From Zonotrichia leucophrys gambelii (taxonomy: Eukaryota; Chordata; Aves; Passeriformes; Passerellidae): DNA of 64,000 nucleotides. The position numbers were made by a program, and so were the translations under genes. The stretch covers positions 57,071,075-57,135,074 of the forward strand of contig NC_088172.1 in assembly GCF_028769735.1 (NCBI RefSeq), in the 5' to 3' direction. Within the stretch, counting starts at the first letter, position 1, and each line of letters opens with the position of its first letter. This document shows, piece after piece, positions 37,990-50,880 of the stretch. The notes beneath the pieces are model-generated. The model saw nothing but the letters and a program-made list of their open reading frames with translations, was not told where the DNA came from and made no database searches.

Positions 37990-39331
37990 GGGAACTGACA
38001 AATGAAGCAGTTAAGCCCCACTCCATCATATTTGAGTAGCTGTGGCACTCAGTAAAGTCCCCACCAACTGGAAAAGGGGAAGCAAAATCCCCATTTTTAT
38101 AAAAGGGATACAAGGAAGATATTGGAAACTATATGTCAGTAGGTTGGTCAGGTTCAGGCTGGTCAGTTCCACTTGTGTGACCAGCAAAATCATGGAGCAG
38201 ATCCTTCTACAGTGGAATTAACGTAGACATCATCTACCTGGACTTGTGCAAAGCAGATGATGCTGTCACACACAATACCCCTGTCTCCAAACTGGAGAGA
38301 CATGGATTTGACAGACAGACTATGCAGTGGAGAAAGAACTGAAAGGATGGTCGCACTCAAGAGCTGCAGTCAATAGCTCAATGTCCAAGTGGCAAGTGAC
38401 ATTCCTCAGGGGCTGGCTTAGCAACCAGCACTATCCCACACTTTTGTCGGCAACGTGGACAGTGGCATTGAATCTACCAGCAGTAAGTTTGCCAACAACA
38501 CCAAGCCCTATGGTGTGTTCTGTATGCTGGAAGGAGGGGATGCCATCCAGAGGGACCCTAACAGGCATGAGAGGTGGGCCTGTGCAAACCTCCTGAAGTT
38601 CAACAAGGCCAAGGGCAAGGTCCTGCACCTGGATAGGGGCAGTCCCAAGCACAAGTACAGGCTGAGTGGAGAAAGGATTGAGAGCAGCCCTTGTGAGAAG
38701 GATTTGACCTGCTGGTGGTTGAGAAAGTTGACATGAATGAGCTGTGTAAGCTCACAGCCAGAGTGGTCAACCATCAAAAGCAGCCTGGCCAGCAGGGCAA
38801 GGGAGGTGCTTCCTCATCTGAAGGGCTGCATCCAGCTCTGGGGCACACAACATAAGAAGCACATAGATCTGTTGAAGCCATTCCAGAGGAAGGACATGGA
38901 GATGTTCACAGGGCTAAAGCACCTCTCCTATGAACACAGGATGAGAGAGCTGGGGGGGGTCTTGGAGACACAAAGGCTGCAGGGAGACCTTACAGCACCT
39001 TCTGGTACCTAAAGGGGGCCTACAGGAGACCTGGAAAGGGATTTTTTACAAGGGCATGAAGTGACAGAACAAGGGGAAATGGTTTCAAACTGAAAGAGGG
39101 TAGGTTTAGATTAGATGTAAAAATGAAATTCTTAACTATGAGGGTGGTGAGACACTGGAACTGGTTGCTCAGAGAAGCATTTCCCCATTCCTGGAAATGT
39201 TCAAGGTCAGGTTGGATGGGGCTTTGAGAAACCTGGTCTAGTGGAAGGTGTCCCTGCCCTGGTGGCGTGGTTGTAACTATGATCTCTGAGGTCCCTTCCA
39301 ACCCAAACCATTTTATGATTTGTAATGCAAT
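37990..39331 (+). mobile_element. CR1 LINE, 5'-truncated and degenerate (ORF2 reverse transcriptase to 3' end)
   Basis: About 1.34 kb of a CR1 non-LTR retrotransposon. In order, broken pieces of ORF2 are visible: the VP-NWK segment (about 38060), KIMEQIL (about 38190), IIYLDLCKADDAVTHN matching the KAFDTVSHN motif (about 38230), FDRQTMQW, MSKWQVTF, SGIESTSSKFANNTK matching the FADDTK active-site box, RWACANLLKFNKAK, GCIQLWGTQHKK, EHLSYE-like HLSYEHRMREL, and HWNWL near the end. The 3' end is typical of CR1 (ggtcccttccaacccaaaccattttatgattt). At least one frameshift and several stops separate the pieces, and both catalytic aspartates of the FADD box read Asn here, so it is dead. It sits inside PDE7B intron 1, antisense to the gene. 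The 5' end is approximate. Confidence 0.95.
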
Positions 39332-42300
39332 GTAGCGCTACATAAGGGATGTCTAAGAAGTTGGTCTTTCCTCATTTCAGTGCAGTTTACTTTTGCTCTG
39401 ACCTTGTCCAATACAGTTCAATTACTGGTTTCCCTCTTTAAAGGGATTTTAAAACAGTCATCCAACTGCTCTGATACCCCATGGATTAATTGTGCTCCCC
39501 ACCCAAGTCATCTGTCTCGCATTCATATTTTTACATGCTTTTCTCTCTTTACTATCATGCTGCTGTATTTTATTTAATCACTTCTCCTTCCACTTCTGCC
39601 CCTGTGTGAGGCTCTGATGGTTCTGGGTTACTTTATCAGACTCTTAACTATAAGAAAAATTTGGGACAGATACAAAGTTTTGCTGCTGTATGCCCTGTTT
39701 GTGCTCACTCAGAAGGCTCTTCTCTTGATAAAGAGATGAGTTTGGGAACAGGAGCAGAATTTTGAGCAACAATACTAAAGCCAAACAAGTTTCTACTGGC
39801 AGCATCTTACCAGTTCACTTGGGAAAGCTGCTGACTCCTACAAGCCATAGGGTTTTGGTTATTGCAATGCTCATGACCCAGTGCACAATGAGGTTTTCAT
39901 AGAAAACTAAGTTTCAGTATCTACTCTCTCCTTCTGGACAAAGGTAAAAGAGAAGCTCCTGCGGGATACGTCCTGGCTGAGAGACATAATTTAAACAGTT
40001 GCTGGCTAGTAGCATGGCTGCCTTTGCACTGTGACAGTCGTCTCAGCAGCTTCATCTACCCTAATTAAAATAAGGTGTAGGGTGTTGTCTGGGGAAAAAG
40101 AGGAGTTCTATTGACTTGAGCCAGGGAACAGATATTTATGAGGCATTTCACAACCCATTCTTACAGTGCCATAGCAAGCTGTATTTGTAGGGGACATCAA
40201 CTGTCTGCAGACTCCAAGAGGACACAGCCTTATCTACCATGTGCTATCCTTCATTACAGAAAAGGAGCAGTAAATAAAATTCTGCCCATGTAACAAGGAG
40301 GAAGAGGGAGTGCGAGGGACAGGGGATGCCAATTTTCTGTTGAAAGAACCATGACTGAAAATGTACTGTGTACAGAGGTGGAGGTTACAGGAGGGGAAGG
40401 TTTCAAAGACTATCTAAAATAGAGAAGAGGCAATTACTACTGCAGGTGTGGGAACCAGTTAAGTTGAAGACAGAGATGCGATTGCAACAGAAGAGAATTA
40501 ATTTGCAGTGAGGTAGTCAGTCTGGTCATAATAATTTGGTAAGATGCTCAAAGGCATGGCAGCTGAGGAGCACACTAGGACAGACTTTGCAGTATGAAGG
40601 CAGAACAAATGACTATTAGGAGAAATCAAGGACTTGACAGTGATGGTGAAAAAAAAATCCTGTATTGAACTGTTCCTCTGCTTTTCTAAAATGGAGGAGA
40701 ACTGGCTTGGCGATTTTTCTCCCTCATCTCTCCACGTGACCTAGAGTCAGCATAAAAACTGAAGTCTAAATAGGAGAACAGGGGAAAAAAAAATTAAGCA
40801 GATGACCAGAAAAACACAGATCCTCAATGATGATCTAAGCTTCAGTAGTTCTGCCTCTAATTCATAGTGTTGCTCTTAACTCATGCTTGTTAACAAGGTC
40901 ACATGCAAAACGTTTTTCTGTCTGTATGACAAGGCAGCTAAGTATAGAGTGCTTTCCCCTTCTAGTCATTTGATCCTATTCAAAACATATAATCTCCCAG
41001 GTCTCCAGTCTGTGCAAAGCCAGACATCAGCACATTTTTGGCTACAGGGCACCTACAGAAAGATTAGTGACAGTCTTGTGAGGCTTGTGGTGCAGATTTT
41101 GTCAAGGGGCCAATATTTAAATAAGGTACCTTGCATTTTCATTATGAGAATTCCAGCTCACTATTAGCAAAGTTAGTTTAACTTTTACTCTGTTTTGCCA
41201 GCTACTTAGCAGGTACTTAATGATGTGCATGGCTGGAAACGGGGGAAGGGAAGATCTATTCTATTACTATTCCACAGGGAAATTAAATAGGTTTGCTGAG
41301 TCTGCCTGGTTAAGGGTTATAACTTTATTCTGAATTCCATCTCTTTAATGTAATTATGATTTAACAGCTATGTGATTTCGGTAGATGATCCCATTTTACA
41401 GATTGCATCTTTTAACTCCAAAAAACTAGAATACTATTCTGTACGTAGGTTAAGCATTTGTTTAGCACAAATCAGGTAGCTTCCTTGACACTTAAGTTAG
41501 GCTTCTGTCTTGAAGCAGAACTTCAGGCCTAGTTATTAGTGAAGATCTGATCACTGAAATCTTGTCAAGGATCATACATTTATAGCAGGTAAGCCACACC
41601 AATCACTCAGTGAACAGATTCCAGTCCAGTTCTGACAGGAAAATCCCATACTTCTGAGTCTTATTAATTCTCCCCCAGCAAAATAGGGTCTTCAAGCACA
41701 CTTCTGTGTCAAGCTACTTATTACACCTTAAGTTACTTAAACTGCATCTTAATTGACATATTACTTATTGCACTTCACCTTGCCTGCAGTATGTTATCTG
41801 CACTCGCCTCACAAGTCCTACTCTCCCTTTCACTTCTACAATGGGTAAGTTAACTAGTACTCAGGAAAAAAGAGAAAATATCAGACTGAAACCTTCTGAT
41901 TACTCATTAAGCTGAACTACTGTAGTCCTGTAGCAGCTCCTTTATGCTCTTGCCTGCATCACATCTTCAGCATGAGCCCCCATGCTGCTGTAACCTGAGT
42001 TGCTATTCCTTGATATTTTCATCACTTTGGCTGAGATGCATGAAGCTAGGGAAACAGATAAACCATACTTCACAACATGCTCCTTAAAAAAAAAAGTCTC
42101 TAAGAGTCAATGCAGGACCGCACCAAGCCCATCTCATCTGTGTCACCATGCCCCTATCCACATCAGCAATTATGGTTTCCAATGAGAGGGCAGGACAACT
42201 TGACAGAAAGAAAATGGGGAAAAAGCTGTGCCAGCACTCATACAAAGCAGCGACTGCTGCCTCATTCATGACTGACAAGGACGGAGTTTGGGATTAAACG

Positions 42301-45300
42301 TGGGACATGTTAGTGAACTAAACAGCACTGAGGTAATTACCATCTCTCCCTCCAACTCCTGCCCATTGCTTGTCTCCTCCAAGTGTGCTCTGCTGCTCGC
42401 TGCTCAGCTTCCTTGAGAGCTCTCAGTTTGCTGACTCTAAGCAGGATGTTCAAACTGACCTTGCTTTGAAGTGTATGCTGACAGTGTCTCACCTAAAAGC
42501 CTTGCATCTCTGCCATTTTTGGGTGGTAGCTCTCAGCTGTGCAGTAAATTCTTCTTTCCTTAGTCTCCTTTCCAGTGGTCATGGAAAGCAACACACAGAT
42601 GTACACACACAGAACTGAGTTCAGTTCTGAGATATTCCCAGTACTAATTTATTCAGCTAGCTTTAGTTCCCAAATGAGAACATGAAATGCATGTTCACTA
42701 GTGCTTCCAGGAAGAACAGAAAGCAAGTGCAATAGCTGTGAAGCACCTATAAAGTTCAGAATCTCTTGCATGTGGTTTTCTGCTTCTTGCTGTTAGTGTG
42801 CCCGAACATAATCTGTATCACTAAAACAATCTGCAAGCAGGGAGTGCAGAATTCTTTTCTTCTCCCCACTTCTTTTAATGAGACAAACCTGCATGCAGAC
42901 CCCAAGCTGGATCACGTCATTTTTTCTGCCATTTCACAGAAGCCCAGTCTCTCTCACCCCTTCATTCTCTCAGTTCCACTTGGAATTAGAAATGCAATTG
43001 CCCAATTACTCTGAAGGCAGATGTTCCTGCAGTATATCCACCCAGGCTGGAAGCGGGAAATAAGAAATCTTCCATGAAAGCCTGTAATTACAAGATTTCC
43101 AATTTAAGTTTTGCACATATGAAGTGTTTGCAAGATGTTTGGATAAGTGAAGTTTGGAACACAGCTATTTGGATAAGCACCTGGGTGTTGCAGTGAACAC
43201 AGTCTCCTGATAACCCAGATAACGTGCAGAGATAAATCCCTGAGGACTCGCTGCTGATAACCTTAACTAATGGAAAGCTAGCTCACAGAAGCACTTCTTA
43301 TTGGACAAGGAAGAACTTAGCCAACAGATATTAAAAACAGGATAATGGACTGAATATTAAGGTTTTTTCAGCACCTGTCAAAATTTTGATGGCTTAAGAA
43401 GTGTTCTGCACCTGCATTTTCCAATTATTCTGTATGATTTTTAATTGAATGTTTGCCTGGCACATCTTTGTAGACACCAGTTTTTGACTCTTGTGGAACA
43501 TTGTTTCAGCAAGCTTAAAACAAATTCCTTCTACTTGATGAACCTACTTTATGATTTAAGTTTCAAAAGCAGTGTTCAAACACTACTGTGTAGTACTTAG
43601 TTTCGAAGTATTCTTCTGTCTGATCTGTAATTCCAGCAGCTGAAAACAAAGCATTCCATCTCAAGGCAGTGCTTAAGCAGCAGGAAAGAAGCAATGCCTG
43701 CCACAGCACAGTGCGCTCCGAAAACCCTCCAGGATAACCCTTCATTTCCAACTGCACCTGCACAGAGCATCTTTTAAGTAGGCCTTTGAGTTAATACTTT
43801 GTCCTTACCTTAGGTCAGGGATATCAGGAGAACACTGAGATAGCAATATTTGAAGGGCATTACCTCCACACAACCCAGAGCTGGCTACAGATGAAAGAGT
43901 TTCATATGTTCCCACAGGAAGCAGAGTTTTGCATACTTCCCCTTCAGAAAGGATCAGAGCTGGGGAAGTTTACAGCAGCTTCTCCAAATGGTCTTGTGTG
44001 TATAAAGAGACACTCAAGAGTACACCTTCCACCTAAAAGTAACACTGAACATCCTGGTTTAGAACAAAGCCCATCCACGTCCATGGAAAGCCTGTCCCTG
44101 GCTTCTCTGCAATTTCAAACAGGTTCTCAGTTCCTGGGACTGAAGAGCACTACCAAAGTATTGCATTCCCAGAGATTATAAATAAACTAGCAAAAGTCAA
44201 CAGCAAAGTTTTATTTTCTGAGGGAAATTTGAAGGATACCTGAAGGATCTTGAAATTTGAAGGACCTTCAGAATATTTTGTTCAAAGAGTAATGGAAGGG
44301 GTTTGCATCTCTATTGCTACTGTAATAAGAGTGACAGTATTACTGACAGCAATACTCTTGAGCCGACTAAATCCTCGTTGTGTTGGACTTCTCTCTTTGT
44401 ACACACCTTAGACCATACTACATTCCACTTTTTCAGGGAAAACCACAGCTGGCAGTCCACAGAGGAGCCAAAAGAATGCTTTATCCACGAGGCGAGCATG
44501 AAGGATTTACTGCTTCTCTCATGCAGAGTTTGTTTGTTTGTTAGCCATAACAGTGACAGAAGAAATTACATGTTGCAAGCTGAGGAAAAAAATGAAGAGC
44601 GAAGACATTTTTGTCTTGCAAGTCTACACCATGGGTCAGTTAAGTACTTAACCTAATGTAATTTATCCCATAGGCTGATTGCTCTTTTTGAAAAAAAGTT
44701 AGGATGACTTACAAAAAGTTATTAACAAATGTCAAAGCATATTTTAACCTGGATATCTCAAGAGTGTTTCACTTTTTAGTCCAGACAAAAGGAAGACAAG
44801 AGAACTAGGAAGTTTAATAGAATTATGGTGAGAACCAGATGCATACTTGCTGTGAAGAATCAGCCTGAGGTCAATTGACTTTTTTCAAAGAAGGTGACAC
44901 CAGGGAGTTCCTGCAGGACAACTCCAATTCAGACAAGTTTGCCCATTTGTAAGAATGTCCCCATTGTGGGAGTGGTTGGGACGCATGTGAGCTGTTATCT
45001 TAAGTAACATGGTTTTGCATATTCTGAAAACAGAGCTCTGAGGAGGGGGTGTGAATAGGTCACAGTGGAGAAAATGGTGACATGGACACCCTTTTTGTTG
45101 CCTGGATGGAAAGCCAAACTCACACTTCCTAAATCAGGACTACAGAAAGCTGTCTGGGATGCACGTCTCCAAGCCAACTCTTTCAAGTATGACAGATCAC
45201 AAACAAAGTTTGTTATGAAGAAGCGCTGAAACAGCAAACACGCTGCATACAATGCGCTTCCTCCTTTGGAAGTTGGAATGCCTCCCACAGGAAGCTGGAA

Positions 45301-46077
45301 GTATTGAGCCTCCCACAATGCATTTTAAACACTTCTCTCACAACATCTAAGCGATACAGAAAAACACCACCACTAGGCAGGCATGGCTAATACCACTACT
45401 GCTTTCTATTGTGCTTATCAGTTTAATTCTTCACAGAGTACAGAGAACTTTAGAGACAATTTACCAAAGATAAAACTATCAGCTTTAACTATAATGAAGT
45501 AAACAAGCATTCAACACCCCCCCAAGCTCTGTTTGAATACAGTGTAGTAGCTTTTTTAGCTCTTCCTTTAGAAACAATATTTTTATATATAAAGCCACAT
45601 CTTTGGCTCCTAATATTTAGAACAGCTTCACTGAAAGCAACAGATCTGGCCACCATTACACAGCTCACTGGAATTTGCTCTATTTGTATTTACAGTTTTC
45701 AGCAGACTGCTCATTTGTCTCTGAGCTGACAGACCAATAAACCTCAGTCAATTTTCCAGCACACCAGCCCATTCCCTTCTTCATGCTGGCCAACATCCAA
45801 CCTAGGCAATTCTCCTTTATCTCCTAACTTTATCCTGAAGTCTTAGCTCTATAATATTGTAATCTTTTTCACTCTTTTGTGGCTGTACATAGCTGAACAG
45901 CTGCTCAGAGCTTCTCCAAATATTTCTGCAAATAAATTTTGATTTCCAACATTCACAATAATGCAAACAAAAAATGTGCCAGCCAGGCTGAACTGAAAGA
46001 TCATTTAAAATTTAGTGAGATTTTCACATTATTCCTTCTCTATGGTTTACCCCTCATCCAGCTCCTATTTTGGTGGA
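39332..46077 (-). other. PDE7B: PDE7B intron 1, between CR1 copies
   Basis: AT-rich intronic DNA without a recognised exon. It includes purine-rich stretches around 40290-40480, a cluster of GATA motifs at 43142-43259 (listed separately) and a C run near 45520. Open frames such as 44303-44656 plus show no domain I recognise. Confidence 0.62.
43142..43259 (+). promoter_or_regulatory. Homotypic cluster of six GATA motifs (candidate enhancer)
   Basis: GATA tetramers occur on the same strand at 43142, 43172, 43209, 43218, 43231 and 43256, five of them as GATAA with a third A or C following. About one GATA on either strand would be expected in 118 bases. The first two lie in similar contexts (tttggataag), so a local duplication may contribute. 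GATA factors bind WGATAR; an enhancer role is inference only. Confidence 0.35.
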
Positions 46078-46142
46078 CATGGCAGTGGTTGAACTTCGTC
46101 ATCTTAGAGGTCACTTCCAACTTAACTCTGAATATCCCAAAA
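46078..46142 (+). mobile_element. CR1 LINE 3'-end fragment (old)
   Basis: A short diverged piece of CR1 3' end: ggacatggcagtggttgaac, then a match to the gatgatcttagaggtc core (here cgtcatcttagaggtc) and ttccaac. Most of the element is missing or unrecognisable. Confidence 0.75.
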
Positions 46143-47213
46143 TCCCAACAAATCCACACCAGAAAATTTATATAAGACTGAAGCAGAAGAGAGTGGTTAA
46201 GCACAGTAGCTAAGTAGAAAATTTTCACTCCCAAAATAAACACAACTTCAATTGACACTCACATAAGCTCATTTTGACAAGTTCAAAATGAAAGACTTCT
46301 ACTATCAGTTCAGCTTCTCATTCTACACTATTTTAAAAGTACTTCAAAGTAAAGAGGTAGGTATCAAACAAGGACCAGAATTTGAATGGTGACCATGATT
46401 TAATGGCTCAAAATTATTTCTTTTAATCTTTGAAGCCATTTCTCTAATTAGTATAGTATTTTTTTAAAATAGCCCCAAATCTTATGTATTAATAAGTTAT
46501 GTTCAGCCAGTGAACTGAAGAGTTGTGTTTGAACAGCATTACCCATAAATGTGGTCTGAATTCTTTCTCTTGGCCTACATACACACACTACAGAAGTGGT
46601 ACTGTACACTGTTTAATTTCACCATTCTTAATGAGACCATCACACACAGTTCCACTGATTTAACCAGCTCTTCACGAAATACAGAATAGCATATTTCTTG
46701 TTCCCAGGCCCAAGACTTTCAACACAACAGTCAGCGAGCAATCAAACTTGCCATAGGTAGACTTGATCATATCAAATTCATATTCTTTGTCCTTCTAAGT
46801 GCAATGGATTGAACAAGTCTCAACATAGAACTTGGGGGGAAAAAAGAAGAAAAGAAAACCTAACCTCAGAAATATATAGTAATCTGCCCTCCTACCTGCT
46901 GCGCATCTGTCAGCAGGACATAAACAAAGCTGATTTCAATCTAAACAATAACACAGGAGACTGGTCAGATGCTAAGACAATGCCATTTGATACCTCCCAC
47001 ATTTTATTTATTACTAGGATCTACATTTGTGGCACCTACATGCTCAGCACCAAATACTCAAAATGATGAGCTTTTAAGCTGTTAGCCACACCCCCATTTG
47101 GTTCTCAGTAATTCACAGATTTAAATTTTAAGATTTGATGATTATTAGTTACTGCGGTGGAACTACAAACGCAAGCATGAGTTTCAAGGTGTCACAACTA
47201 AACATGCACCCAA
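46143..47213 (-). other. PDE7B: PDE7B intron 1, short inter-repeat segment
   Basis: Plain AT-rich intronic sequence between two CR1 fragments. I see no exon, RNA gene or repeat that I can name. Confidence 0.6.
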
Positions 47214-47387
47214 ACAGGTTGTTCAGAAGAGCTGTGGATGCCAATTCCTGGAAGTCTTCAAGGCTTGGGTGGGATGGAACTTTGAGCAACCTGGTCTAGA
47301 GGAAGGTGTCCTTGCCCATGGCTGGGGGGTTGAAACTAGATGGTCTTTAAAGGACTCTTCCAACCCAAATCAGATTGTGATTCTATA
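47214..47387 (+). mobile_element. CR1 LINE 3'-end fragment
   Basis: About 174 bases of CR1: caggttgttcagaagagctg, tggatgcc, a decayed form of the 'tggaagtgttcaaggccaggttggatgg' region, ggtctagaggaaggtgtcc, and the terminal ttccaacccaaa with gattctata. It is 5'-truncated and moderately diverged, in the plus orientation like most copies here. Confidence 0.93.
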
Positions 47388-50300
47388 AGCAATGATAGGA
47401 AGGGGAAGTTTATTTTAACATGAACAGCAAAGCTATTACACAGCATGATAAAAATTGTTAAATACAAAAGAAAAATTAAGTAGAAGGCATGATTCCTGGG
47501 ATACTATGGATGAATTAAGTCTTTGGGAGTCTTGTGAATAACTTTAAGGAAGACCTTCAAGCAACCACTGAGGAAACACACATGATTTGACTCTGAGCTC
47601 TTCAACAGGTATATCACAAGATTGCTCAGCTCTAATGTTTGGAAGAACAAGCAGGAAGTTTGAACAGACTACTGAACTGCAAAGGACACTAAAGTGGACT
47701 AAAGAGAAGTAAAGAGACAAACTAGTAACTGGTGGAGATTTTCCCAACTCGTAATAGGAGTGGTACTTGCTTGTTTTTCCTACTCATGGCAAAGGGACTC
47801 ACCAGTTAACAACAAGCAGGATACACACATGAATCAGAACCTACATTTCTGAGAAAACATCCACCAACAGAAAGAGTTGAGTGGAAAAAAACATTCAGAG
47901 TTATTTCAAAAAACCCACGGTGTCTCAACAGACCTTAATAATTCTTAGTAGCACCTTCTCTCAAAGTCATGCATGTTTGCACATGTGCAAGACTCGGTAC
48001 AGAAAGTCTCTCTGGAGTTATCTGGGATGATCACTGTAAGCTTAAGAGGTTGCTAATGCTCCTAACGAAGACTTGGAGGCAAACCTGTACCTGTTCCCTG
48101 ATCAGGTTGGTTTGATATGCAAAGCTACTGCTGAACTTTAGGAGAGGGTGATAAGAAAGTTGGGGTCATAAACAGAACACAGTTCCCTCCTAGAGATCAA
48201 CACAGTTGCAGATCAGAATTATTTGAATAATTCAGTTGTTATAATATCAACACATGCTGTTATTTCATTCAAGTAAAAGGCATTGGCTTGCAAATAATCT
48301 ATTTGAAACACAGTATGGAATGACATCGAATTATACCCATTTCCCACAGAAATGGCTCCTGTCACGGTCGGAGAGAGTCTTCAACAAATCTCAGTTTTGT
48401 GCTGATTTGGTCAGGAATTGAAATGGGGGGGGAAGAGTTACTAAGCAACAGCAGGCCAGGAGCAGCAGAAAGGTCTGTAGTCTTAATTGATACTAACATT
48501 AAAAAGCAGTGCAACAAGAGAAGACTCAAGATGTGAGTTTCACTGCTTTGGAAGTGAAAATAAATCATCATTAGGAACCCCAGGCAGGCAGTCACTGAAA
48601 TCCGAGTTCTTCATTCATCCCAACTACATGCTGCACTGATGTATTGCAAACCCTTTTTTTTGCAGGGAGATTAAGTAGCTTATTCTCAGTACTGGACAAG
48701 GTGAAAGACCCACCCAGATATAGCTCTTACATATGAGAGCCCAAGACACATAGATCGTTTTGCTTTCTACTCCTACCTCAGGAATGGGGAATGTGGTATA
48801 AATTACGGCTAAATGGGTCCCCAAGACGTTGCCATCCACAAAACTGACATCATGGGCAGATATAGCTCTCCCTCCTTCACACTGCCTGTGGTTAAGAGGG
48901 TTGTGACTTTTCTAGCCACCCAGTCCAAAGCCCAGTCCAATCACTTGGACAAGGTAAAGAAATTTGCTTAGCTAAATCTGTATTAACATGATCAAGCAAG
49001 CCAGAAATCCTGACTGTTTCCTTCCAGAATTCATATCTATTTCCTCTTCTACTGTAAGCAAAGTAGTTTCATGAGGATGTGATAACAGAACATGAGTTAT
49101 CACATGAATACTTACAAATTCAAATGAAAAAGCCCTTGATGTGGAAAGTGCTGTGAATTCTACTACTGAACAATCAACCTTTATTTGCCTAGCTAGCAGT
49201 ACCTCAAGCAGAAGTTATTTGCTTTAACTCCACCTGAAGAAAATCTGATTCCTGACTAAGTACTACCTTTTTTATAAGATTCGAGTTATGAAGTTTTGTT
49301 CTGTTTTTTTTTCCAGGAATCAAACATGTAAAAAACATCACAGAAACATGAAGCTGAGTACCTCAAACTACTGAGCCTTCCAAATGATTATCTCTTCTCC
49401 CCATTTCTGCATTCTTTGACTCTGCACTTATTTAAGTATACTAGATTTCAGCATTTACTGGTTTTCCCACATACTCCAATGTACTTCAAGTGACTAAAAT
49501 GAAACCACAAGAGGGAAAACTACTAGGATGACTGTTGCTGAGGAGGAAAAACCAGCAACCCAGGTCTGGCTCCCTCAAACCGTCTGATGATTCGCATTTA
49601 AAGTGTTGAGAGTTAAGAGTCATCTTCTGCCCGGATTTGTACTGCTGCAAGTCAGCTGAGCTTATGAAGTAGATCTGGCACCACGAAGAGGACTGTCCCC
49701 TCCACAGGATACGAGTAATGGCCATTTGAGTAAATGCAAGTTACTCACATCCTGCTAGTGGACTAATCTGTCTCTCTACATTCACGCTCATTTTTAGTTG
49801 CCTCCAGGAATCTGAAGGTGAATCTCATTTGTTACCTAATGAAAGTAATTTCACCAGATACAACACAAGCACACTGAAAAACCACCATTACTCATACATA
49901 CAGTGTAAGCAACGCAGCATTTCTTGAGTTGCTTAATTAGGGTCCATCTCTGAACACTCAGCATTCACCACACAAGCCTCGATCTCCCTGGCTGGCTACT
50001 GTCCATTCCCAGCTGATTTGCTCCAACTCTTTAAAGAGCAATATGACCTCCTCTTTCATTATCTACTCACTTTTACTTATTATTCTTTTAAACTGGAGTG
50101 ATCCCCCAAAAGTGGGGTGACAGATTGTACATCTTCCTCAGAGCCCAAGACCTATCTTCCCTTTTTCAAAATGGAAGTGGACCAAGCATTCTTTCATTAA
50201 ACTACACATATTTTAAATAATAGACATACAACGACCAACCAGCCAACCGTAGCAGGCATTCAAAAGTGATAGACTGATACCTATTTAATATTCAAGTTAA

Positions 50301-50439
50301 TATATACAATTACGGAGAATATATACGTACGTACACAAAAGAAGCACTTCAAAATACCTACAAAGAGGTGATTCTACCTAAGAAATTAAATTATTCTGAT
50401 TAAATAAAGTACTGCCAATTATATGTCTCAATAACAGGT
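47388..50439 (-). other. PDE7B: PDE7B intron 1, 5' part
   Basis: No recognisable exon or named repeat. Local features are a run of G at about 48425-48432 and short T runs (48653-48662, 49303-49314). Small open frames on the minus strand (for example 47544-47747 and 48362-48595) have no recognisable domain. Confidence 0.6.
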
Positions 50440-50880
50440 ACACCAAAGGAAGGTGAAGGCATAATGGTCGAAGAACTGAATGCATCAGGAGAATTTAGTG
50501 ACCCAGCCACAGAGATGAGATAATCTAGAGTTCTGAAGAAACAAGCCACACAGTTTCATAAAATCTGTTAAATCACAGCAGTGCAATTAGAGGAGGATAA
50601 AAAATTACCAACTGGTACTGAGATAACAATAGGCCTGTGACCCTGATTTTAACAGAAGGCAAGAGGTTTTGAACCGTAAGCAGTGCGGAGCACAGGTTAA
50701 GATGCAGAATCAACTGATCAGAAGTACCCTGCTAACCTGTCAACTCATCTCTACCTAGTGAAAATGCTGCAGGTCTAACCTGGACTTCAGTAAAGCACGT
50801 GATGACATGCCATATGTTAGTGAGATCAGAAAAAAACTGACAGACAAGATTTACACAGTTAAGGAAAAGGCACGTGCTCT
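50440..50880 (+). mobile_element. Ancient CR1/L3-like LINE reverse-transcriptase fragment
   Basis: Translating the plus strand in pieces shows a decayed non-LTR reverse transcriptase. A segment near 50630-50675 reads RPVTLILTEGKRF, matching the RPVSLTSV-GK box. Near 50785-50815 it reads LDFSKARDDMPY, matching the LDFSKAFDTVPH motif. The spacing between the two boxes fits a CR1/L3 ORF2. It is far more diverged than the other CR1 copies, with no open frame and no clear 3' end. It lies just inside the intron-1 edge of the CpG island. The outer limits are rough. Confidence 0.65.

Noticed and set aside
38327..39301. Several 60-95 codon frames considered as host genes
   Set aside because: Plus-strand frames are broken pieces of CR1 ORF2; minus-strand frames are their shadows.
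41383..41405. Possible MIR-type SINE word (cccattttacagat)
   Set aside because: A single short word without the rest of the element is not enough to call a MIR copy.
48350..48440. Possible LTR start (tgtcacggtcgg)
   Set aside because: No matching end, no second copy, no polyadenylation signal layout and no primer-binding site.
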